A stretch of 64,000 nt of DNA from Celoporthe dispersa. Lineage: Eukaryota > Ascomycota > Sordariomycetes > Diaporthales > Cryphonectriaceae. Position 1 is the stretch's first letter; each line of letters starts with the position of its first letter. Below are positions 57,287 through 64,000 of the stretch, piece after piece. Both the position numbers and the translations under genes were made by a program. The notes beneath the pieces are model-generated. The model did no database searches and was not told the DNA's origin. It saw only the letters and a program-made list of their open reading frames with translations. The stretch covers positions 124,001-188,000 of the forward strand of contig WAID01000001.1 in the NCBI GenBank assembly GCA_016584495.1, read 5' to 3'.

Positions 57287-58034
57287 GTTGACGGCCGTGA
57301 ATCAGATGACTGAAGGGATGACTGATCACAGCTACTCTTTGGGCGTTCAGGAATTGAAAAGAGAAAAAAAGAAGGAGAAAGAGAACAAGTAAGGTTATCA
57401 TATGAGAGTTGAAGGGAAAGTGCCGGGGGGTGTTGTGATAGCAGGAAAGGGAGGGGCAGCGGGGGAGGGGCAGCGTCTCCCCCACTTGTAGTAGATCACT
57501 AAGTAGGTAGCCCAGGAGCTCCCTGGTAGCAGCTCTCCGGCACCCATGGGCTACACTGCAGCTGCCGAATGATGACATTGACCCCACTGACCAGGGGCTC
57601 CGTACCTAGGGATGTGTGCCTGGCATGCTTGGTATACTACAGAACACTGAAGTACTGTAGTGATGGCCACCCCCCCTACCTGCAGTCACTGACACCAGCC
57701 GCCATGCTTCCATCTACGCAGTCAAGACCAAATGCAGGGACGCCCTGGGCATCGAGTGAACCAGTCTGAGCAGTTCATGTTCAAATTCAGTATCCAGACT
57801 CCTGCTTGTGTGATCGTCGCTACCCTGGGAGCATGCAGAATACAGTCAAATACAAGACCTGATATATAGATAAGCCAGCCATGAAACGCCAATTCAATAC
57901 ACCAATGCCAAGAGGGAGTATGCTCCTTCCAAATGGAAAGAAGTATGGCATCATTCGGGGCCAAACGCCTCTCTGTCCTTGACCTGACAACAGGTTCTCC
58001 CTTCTCGGACCGTCGCAGGCCGGTCTCCCTATGA
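57287..58034. other. Intergenic, no gene seen
   Basis: Upstream of MEMO1 and downstream of the zinc-binding protein gene, both on the minus strand. No gene is seen. Confidence 0.45.
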
Positions 58035-58926
58035 TCAGCAGACAGTCACACCTCCTCCGGATGTCCAGCCCAGGCCACCCACCCACTTCTTGTTCTCCTG
58101 CGTAGCCGCCGCGCCCTCCCTGCCGGCACACAGCAGACAGCGCCGCTGCTCGCCCAGGTTGCTAACGGAACAGGAGAAGCACACAGCCCTCGAGCAGGCG
58201 CTGCAGGTGTTAATATACGTCTCGAAACCGTAGCCATCGTCCATCATGGGCTCCTCCTCGCCTAGGCCCACCCCACAGTCCTCGCAGGCCATCGAGCGGC
58301 TGGCTGTGTCCACCGGCGGACAGGGAGGCAGCAGACGGCGTGCAAAAAGGCGATGGGGACTGGGACGGCTGTGCGGTAGAGATCCGCCAGAAGCTATGCA
58401 GCGAGGGCTGCTTCTGAGCCGGTGACGCCTGAGGGGTCGGCGCAGAGGGCATAGATGGTATGGGCACGGTCGTGGGAGGGGGAGAGAAGACGTGATGTGG
58501 CTGCTGCTGCTGCTGCTGCTGGGCCTGGTAGAGGATCTTGAGGGTATTCTCTGCGGGGAGTTGCGTAAGCCTTGGTCAGCCAGAGGAGCCGTGGTCTATG
58601 CAATGTACGTTCCCCTATGTATGTTGGAGTGCGTTGGAGGGGGAGGAGTGATGGATGAGGTAGGATACCTACGGTGGACTTCTTGGTCTGAGGGACGGCC
58701 GTTCCGAAGGCGCTTGAATGTGCGGCTGGGGAGGTGAGAAGGAGTGCAGGAGCGGCTCCGGGTCTGGCCATTCGGGGGAGAGAACAGTATTGTATGGAGA
58801 GATTGGGTGGGCAATATCCATCATGACGACGTCGCCGTTGTCAGACCGCACTGGAGAGGAATAACCCATGCCGCCGCTGCTGACGAAGGAGAGCTCGTCC
58901 TCGGACCGCTTACGCTTGAGAAGCAT
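58035..58926 (-). CDS. Fungal protein with a C-terminal Cys-rich zinc-binding module
   Basis: About 255 aa in two exons (58926-58673, 58550-58035). The start is MLLKRKRSEDELS. The middle has the conserved-looking block HLPSRTFKRLRNGRPSDQEVHQ, completed across the intron by NTLKILYQAQ and a Gln run from a CTG repeat. Then comes SPAQKQPSLHSFWRI and a Cys-rich end (ACEDCGVG, CSACSRAVCFSC, CLLC), four CxxC-type pairs that suggest two zinc sites. The frame shifts twice by one base, near 58735-58755 and near 58305-58325. With both corrected the total is a whole number of codons. I do not know a named family. Basic N-terminus plus zinc module suggests a nuclear protein. Confidence 0.7.
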
Positions 58927-59461
58927 TTTGGTAGGTAATAAATTGGCCGATATCCAATTAGCTCACGGGGGGAGAAAGAAGATCAGAAGAATAATAACAA
59001 GCGGTATTGGAGAGACGGGCGTTGGGTGTGGAAGGGAGAGGAGAGGTACCGCCGTCCTGCAGTAGGTTGTGAGGAGGGATGAACAAGGGAAGGTGGGGAA
59101 GGAGGAGGAGGAGGAGGAGCACCACTACTACTGAACGCGTGAGCGCCTTCGGTACAGACACAAGCCAGCCCCGACGCGCGAAACTCAATTTACAGCGGTC
59201 CACCTCGCGTTCCTACAGGGGGGCGCGCTGGAGGCTGGGGGGGAAGGATGGCGCGGGGACCCGCTGTGGGGACGGCCCGGAAGCTGCCGCTGCTGCTGCC
59301 GCGTCTCACATGATTTATTACTTGCTCCCTCAGTACTTAAAGGCAGTAGGGTATTCTATAGCAATGACAGGGTAAGAGAAGAAGGAAAAAAGAGGGAGAG
59401 GAATTAACAGCTCAAGTCTACCCCGACATAACAACGAAAAGGACGAGTTTTCTTTCCTAGC
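58927..59461. other. Intergenic with a GGA repeat
   Basis: No gene is seen. A (GGA)n stretch lies near 59101-59119. This is the promoter side of the zinc-binding protein gene. Confidence 0.45.
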
Positions 59462-60737
59462 TCACAAAACCTTGACGACCAGAGACCCGGTCTTACCCTT
59501 GAGGGTCATCGCCTGCTCACAGCCCTTCCTGATGGCCTCGAGATCATCAAAAGCCACGAGCGTGGTGACCGCCCTCACCTTTCCGGTGGCGATGATCTCG
59601 CCCGCCTTCTCGACGTCCTCTCTCACCCCGAGTGACCCTGACACGAACTCCATCTGGACGTTGGTGCCGCGCAGCTGCCACCTGTGCCAGAGGTTAAGCA
59701 GGCTCACCATGCCCAGCAGCAGCCTCATCCACAGCGCGGGCCGTCCTCCATCGCCCACGAGGATCTTCTTCAGCTCGCTCGAGGACGGCACGCCGATGGC
59801 TGACATGATGCCGTGGTCTGGGTTCATCACTGGGAGCAGGCTCATCACGTCCCGCCGGGCAGAGTACAGCACGTCGACCCTGCCCCTCCCGATCTCGGCG
59901 ACAATGTCCTGCGTCTGGTAGTCCAGCACCCGATCGACGACGCCGGGCATGTACTCGTGCACCAGCGGCACCTTGGCCGTCGACACCGTCGCGATGACCT
60001 CTTTAGCCCCGAGCACGTTCTTGATGTACTGCGCCCCAATCGCCGTCGAGGCCCCGAGGCCCGCCGTGACGAGCACCGTCTTGCCCTCCAGCGAGCCGCC
60101 CGGGAAGGCCCCCGGGTTCATCTTCAGGCTCGCCCGCAGGTTCTGGATCGCCGTGACCAGGTTGGCCAGCACCGACGCCGCGTCCTCGAACGAGAGCTGC
60201 GGCGGCTTGGGCAGGAGCATGTCCTCGGTGGTCAGCGCGTACTCTGCGCACCACCCGCCGCTGCCGTTGCCGTAGCTCTTGCGGAGGGGGTGTTTGAGTC
60301 CTACGCCGTACACCGCGTCGCCGACCTTGAGGGACTTGACACCGCTGCCCACGGCGGCGACGATGCCGGATCCTTGCCGCCCGAGTATGATGGGAAAGCT
60401 GGTTTAGAAGTAAATGTCAGTTGTGATGTGGCCCCCTCTTTTTGAGAGCGGTTGTGAACGGGCATTCGGGAGGGGTGGCAGGTCGGAAGACTCACGTCGA
60501 AGGGAAGACCATCCTGGCGATTCCTGACGCCATCATCGTGTCTCCTACGCTGATCCCGACGGCGTAAACCCGGATCAGGACTTCATCTGGGGCCTTGATC
60601 TCGGGGACTGGAACCTCCATGACCTCGTATCCGTCCGTCTTGCAGTACCTGCGCGCTCCGATGGCGCGCATCGTCTTGGGAATGGGCTCCATCCTGTGCT
60701 GTTCTAAGCGATGGCCTGGCTCGATGGTTGATGGCAT
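59462..60737 (-). CDS. Medium-chain dehydrogenase/reductase (quinone-oxidoreductase-like)
   Basis: 392 aa in two exons (60737-60496, 60398-59462). The GroES-like N-terminal domain reads YEVMEVPVPEIKAPDEVLIRVYAVGISVGDTMM. After the intron come ILGRQGSGIVAAVGSGVKSLKVGDAVYGVG and GGWCAEYALTTEDMLLPKPPQLSFEDAASV. The nucleotide-binding fold follows (KTVLVTAGLGASTAIGAQYIKNVLGAKEVIATVS, then DRVLDYQTQDI). The catalytic-zinc ligands of true alcohol dehydrogenases are absent, so it is an NADPH-dependent reductase of the zinc-free branch, substrate unknown. Starts at 60737 or at the internal Met (MEPIPKTMRAIG) are both possible. It is divergent from the bL36m gene. Confidence 0.9.
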
Positions 60738-61363
60738 GGGGACAGAGCCACGAATAGCTTCGGCATCCCAGACAGCCTTATAAGGGTTTGTGCCCTCCTG
60801 CCAGACGATGGCTCAGCACTCAGGGTCTGCTGAGTGTCGATTCGGCGCCGACGCCGAACGCTTTCGGCGGACCCGCCGAGCATTTGATGACCAACCGTGA
60901 TCCGAAGTACATTCCACCCGGGGCATGAGGAGATGAATACTACAGTAGCAGGCTTGGTCATCGTGTAGAAAGGTGATGCTCTTCCAATACTATTTTTAAT
61001 CATCCTGACAAGGCAGCTTCGAACCCGGTAGAAAACTATCCAGTACGATTCTACACTAAACGTGTATAGGGCCATGCATTGAGGCAAGGAAAGGGCAGAA
61101 TCATCAGCAGAAATCTTGGTGGTTCTCCTGCCAAACCACCATGCAGGTCTGCATACCCGCTATCTACTGATGGATTTTCCGAATATGAACACAGGTCTAA
61201 ACTCTGTCATCGACAAAGGGTGTCACGTGGGAAAAGAGGCCCAGCCCAAGCAGTGGATCCACTTTAGCCGAGCTCGCTCAGTAGGTACGTACTATACCGC
61301 AGCGGGACGGCAGGCAGATTTGCAGAACCCGCCCAAAACATCATATCGTCCGTTCAGGCGACA

Positions 61364-61394
<31 letters not shown>

Positions 61395-61445
61395 CCACCA
61401 CCACACAACGAACTCTCCAGGCTGACCAGCAGTCCTTTCATCAGG
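60738..61445. other. Divergent promoter region with a CAGC repeat
   Basis: Shared 5' region of the reductase and bL36m genes. A (CAGC)n repeat spans about 61364-61392, close to the bL36m start. A GGTTCGAA motif near 61018-61025 (minus strand) resembles a tRNA T-loop, but the rest of a tRNA is missing. Confidence 0.45.
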
Positions 61446-61964
61446 ATGGCCAGCCGAGTGTGCATCGCACGGTGCACGGGCGCCAACACCTGCCTCTCCG
61501 GGCTCAGCGGCAGCCTGCGAGCGCTGTCCCTCTCCTCTTCCTCCTCCTCCCTACAGACTACCGCGACTGTCGTCCGTCCAACTATCCAGATGCGTACCAT
61601 GTCCTCGACGATATTACGAGCCCCGAGCTGCAGCCCTGTCGTTCGCGCTCCTCTGGCACGAGAGCTCACGCCCGCCGTGCAGCGCCTGGCTGGTGGTCTC
61701 CAGGGGATGCGGCACCAGGTCAGAGGGATGAAGGTGTACAGCTCGATCAAGAAGCGGTGCGAGCACTGCAAGGTAAGCATGTGGTGTATATCTAGTCCTA
61801 GAAGAAGGGCCTCCTTCGTTGGCTTGCTCAAGAGGAAGGCAGGTGGCTAAACTGCTGTTGGCAAAATATAGGTGGTGCGGCGGAAGAAGAGCAAGAGGTC
61901 CAATGGCTACCGATATGTCATCTGCAGCGCAAATCCTCGGCACAAGCAGCGTCAAGGCTCGTAG
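61446..61964 (+). CDS. RTC6: Mitochondrial large-subunit ribosomal protein bL36m
   Basis: 139 aa in two exons (61446-61772, 61872-61964). The first about 95 residues are an Arg/Ser-rich mitochondrial presequence plus spacer. The mature part is the small bacterial-type L36 zinc ribbon: MKVYSSIKKRCEHCK, then after the intron VVRRKKSKRSNGYRYVICSANPRHKQRQGS. The C-x2-C and C-x4-H ligands (CEHC, CSANPRH) are intact. bL36 binds 23S-type rRNA in the large subunit. The intron falls right after the first ligand pair. The presequence holds a Ser run (SLSSSSSSL) from a TCC repeat. Confidence 0.95.
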
Positions 61965-62298
61965 AAGCTTATGAAGAGGAAGGCAGGAGGTGGACCTTCA
62001 AGGGTGCACAGGCGGTGGTGTCTTTGGGTACGATCGCGACTTTGGGCAAGAAGGATCTTTGGGCCGGGGGGAGAGGGGAGGGAGGGGGTTCAGCATCGTG
62101 TCAGCTTCCGCACAGGTTGTACGAGGTGATACCACACATGATGAAGGCATCACGCAGGGGCGAGGCCAGAGCTTGCTTCTATCTCAGCGCGATGCCGGAG
62201 GGAGATGCCGGAAGACGACAAAATCAAACACAACGATGTATATTCTATCTGCACATAGACTCTGCAGCGGCCACGCAGGTCTACCTCACCACGGCCGG
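61965..62298. other. Intergenic between convergent genes
   Basis: 3' regions of the bL36m and LYR-protein genes. No gene is seen. Confidence 0.45.
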
Positions 62299-62818
62299 TC
62301 ACATGCCATCAATATACCGCTCCATGCTATCCCACTGCGTCCTACCCGTTGACAGAAGGTACCGGATGTGTTGCTAGAGTTGGAGGTGAGGCCGCATCAG
62401 AAACAAAGAGCGCATAGGCCCAGGCAGCTGCGAGGTGGACGCAGCGAGGTAGACTCACAATGTCTTGCACGTCGCGGTGCCTCTCGAACTCGTGTCGCGC
62501 AAAGAGCCTCGTCTCATCTCGTACGGTTGGGTCGCTGATCCTGCGGATCCCGCGCAGGATGGTCCGGTAGAAGGACAAGACCCGGGCTCTCTGGAGGAAC
62601 TAGAGGGGGAGGGATCGATGCATGTGGTCAGCCTCGACGGGCAGTGCCAAAGATAAGAGGGGCTCTGGTTGGTATCTTCATCTATATCGTACGTGATCCA
62701 GACTGAGTGTCTTTCCGAGGCCACGGCGAGGAGAACGCGGTCCTCTGCCAGTGCCAGTGCCGGTAGCAAGGCCTCGCACGCGCAGGTGCCGCTGCAGCCA
62801 GAACACGTTCGCCTTCAT
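62299..62818 (-). CDS. LYR-motif protein, LYRM2 type (mitochondrial)
   Basis: 113 aa in three exons (62818-62693, 62599-62459, 62373-62299). Splicing gives LSLDHFLQRARVLSFYRTILRGIRRI, with SFYR in the position of the LYR tripeptide. Then come DETRLFARHEFERHRDVQDIQHIRYLLSTGRTQWDSMERYI, which matches LYRM2 over its whole length. The N-terminal 35 residues are Arg/Gly-rich and could act as a mitochondrial presequence. LYR proteins bind the mitochondrial acyl-carrier protein and help assemble respiratory complexes or iron-sulfur enzymes; LYRM2 is tied to complex I. Both introns have consensus borders. It is divergent from the NatD gene. Confidence 0.9.
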
Positions 62819-63337
62819 TGATCCGATCCAGTCGCAAGATGCCACCGTCCCAGATCACACATCACATACTGTCGTGCTCATGAGATGTGATGACCCATGG
62901 CAAAAGTTTGGCGCAGCTTTTTAGAGATCGCTTTTGTGAACGCGCATCGAAATGAACAGTAAGGACGGACTTAGGCGTCGCGCCTTCATGAGATACTCGC
63001 CTAAGGGCTAAAATTTTTAGGCCGGTGCAGCCCTGTAACGTCACCACTAGACCGCCCCGCTACGCTCTGGCTCTGGGCCTGGGCACCCTTGCTACAAGAG
63101 CTGCTGCTACTCCTGCACCGGAGAGGGCCTCCTCCCTGCCCTTCCTCCTTCCCTCCACGGCTTTCACTCCACAACATCCTCCTCGTCTGTCTGTCTGCTT
63201 TCATTTACTGCATTCATAGCCACTGTCCTTCCTTGCATACACAAGGCCGGCAGCCTCTTACTGCCATCACAGATTTTTTTCTCTTTTATTTGTTCTTTTT
63301 TCCCCTGTAGGAGTCTGCAGTCTGGCCTACTAGCCTC
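62819..63337. other. Divergent 5' region, probably holding a NatD 5' exon and intron
   Basis: Ends in a polypyrimidine tract and CCCCTGTAG acceptor at about 63275-63310, just before the NatD coding region. A spliced 5' exon is therefore likely, but I could not place it. Confidence 0.4.
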
Positions 63338-64000
63338 ATGCTCATGAGGAGGAGCCGGCTCAAGGAGATCGAAAGTGCCGTGAAGATAGCCGCGAGCAAA
63401 CCAGATCAGGACTTCCTCAGGGAATATCTGGAGAGGTAGGATCATAGCAGCGTGTCCCGCACTGCTCGAGTACTGCTGTGTTGTCTGACCAGGCTATTAT
63501 CAGTGTCCCAGGTGGAGGCCCAAGTCCCTGGACCACGTCATGGAGCCATCCTAGCACAGGGGCTGTCTATGGCCTCAGCCTCTCGCAGTCCTGCAATACC
63601 AGCGACGGTGACTTGGATGCGTGCTTCGCCCTCGTCGAGGAGACCAGCAGGAAGGACTATGAAGCCTCGTCTCGCGGCTGGAATCCCACAGCCAAGCGCA
63701 AGGAAATGCGCGAGCCCGACCTTCGCTACATCCTCGTCAAGGATCCTGCTGGCAGCGTCTGCGCCTTCACGTCTCTGATGCCGACCATGGAGGAAGGCGA
63801 GCCCGTCGTCTACTGCTACGAGATCCACCTTGAGCCTGAGCTCCGTCGCACGGGCTTGGCTGCCCTGCTGATGAGCTTCCTGGAGACGGTGGCCACCAGC
63901 ATCGAGATCATGGACAAGGTCATGTTGACTGTCTTTACCTGCAACTCCACGGCCCTGGCTTTCTACCGGCGCTGTGGGTTCGAGGTAGACGACATCTCAC
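63338..64000 (+). CDS. NAT4: Histone H4/H2A N-alpha-acetyltransferase NatD (Naa40), cut by the window end
   Basis: Partial gene. Exon 1 from ATG 63338 encodes RRSRLKEIESAVKIAASKPDQDFLREYLE. A probable intron at 63436-63503 follows. Exon 2 carries DLDACFALVEETSRKDYEASSRGWNP, KRKEMREPDLRYILVKD, the GNAT core VVYCYEIHLEPELRRTGLAALLMSFLE (acetyl-CoA loop RRTGLAA) and TVFTCNSTALAFYRRCGFEVDDIS, where the window ends. The DYEASS...GW and YEIHL blocks are specific to NatD, which acetylates the N-terminal Ser of histones H4 and H2A. The acceptor choice (TATCAG rather than TCCCAG 6 bases later) is set by keeping the frame. An upstream exon is possible. Confidence 0.85.

Noticed and set aside
1..64000. 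CRISPR arrays, complete transposons or terminal repeats
   Set aside because: No regularly spaced repeats, transposase or reverse-transcriptase motifs, or long terminal repeats were seen.

Overview
The window is a filamentous-ascomycete (Pezizomycotina, most likely Sordariomycetes) nuclear genome segment. The signs are short introns of about 58-120 bases with GTRNGT donors and CTRAY branch points, HET-domain incompatibility genes, and fungal-type genes such as an Sso syntaxin, APC11, RTC6/bL36m, NatD and a DUF1776 protein. I rebuilt exon structures by hand. In the multi-exon genes the exon lengths add up to whole codons, which supports the splice sites given.

Layout. 0-35 kb is gene-poor and accessory-like. 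It holds a membrane protein of unknown function; an allorecognition-type cluster of four HET-domain genes, all on the minus strand, around one caspase-like gene on the plus strand (5.1-18.3 kb); a secreted beta-propeller protein; an RBR ubiquitin ligase; fragments of a siderophore-transporter-like gene and of an unrecognised gene; then three plus-strand genes linked to cell-wall glucan or other polysaccharide: a decayed GH16 protein, a GPI-anchored GH128 glucanase, and a protein that appears to fuse a dynamin-type GTPase domain to a Cps1-like family-2 glycosyltransferase. 35-64 kb is denser and mostly housekeeping: ER FKBP, 2OG-Fe(II) oxygenase, RPEL-repeat protein, DUF1776 protein, mercaptopyruvate sulfurtransferase, APC11, t-SNARE, MEMO1, a medium-chain reductase, mitochondrial bL36, an LYRM2-type LYR protein and NatD. 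Several of these pairs are divergent.

Two biological points stand out. The first is the HET/caspase-like cluster, in which the caspase-like protein has lost both catalytic motifs. The second is the GTPase-glycosyltransferase fusion, whose in-frame joining exon is visible. A third candidate is a 5-base microexon in the syntaxin gene.

A caution covers the whole window. Many genes, including ones that should be essential (syntaxin, sulfurtransferase, DUF1776), carry single-base frameshifts, mostly one extra base in a run of G or C that should be one shorter. This looks more like base-calling error than biology, so a lone frameshift here should not be read as a pseudogene. The GH16 gene and the caspase-like gene also show substitutions at catalytic positions, which homopolymer error cannot explain.
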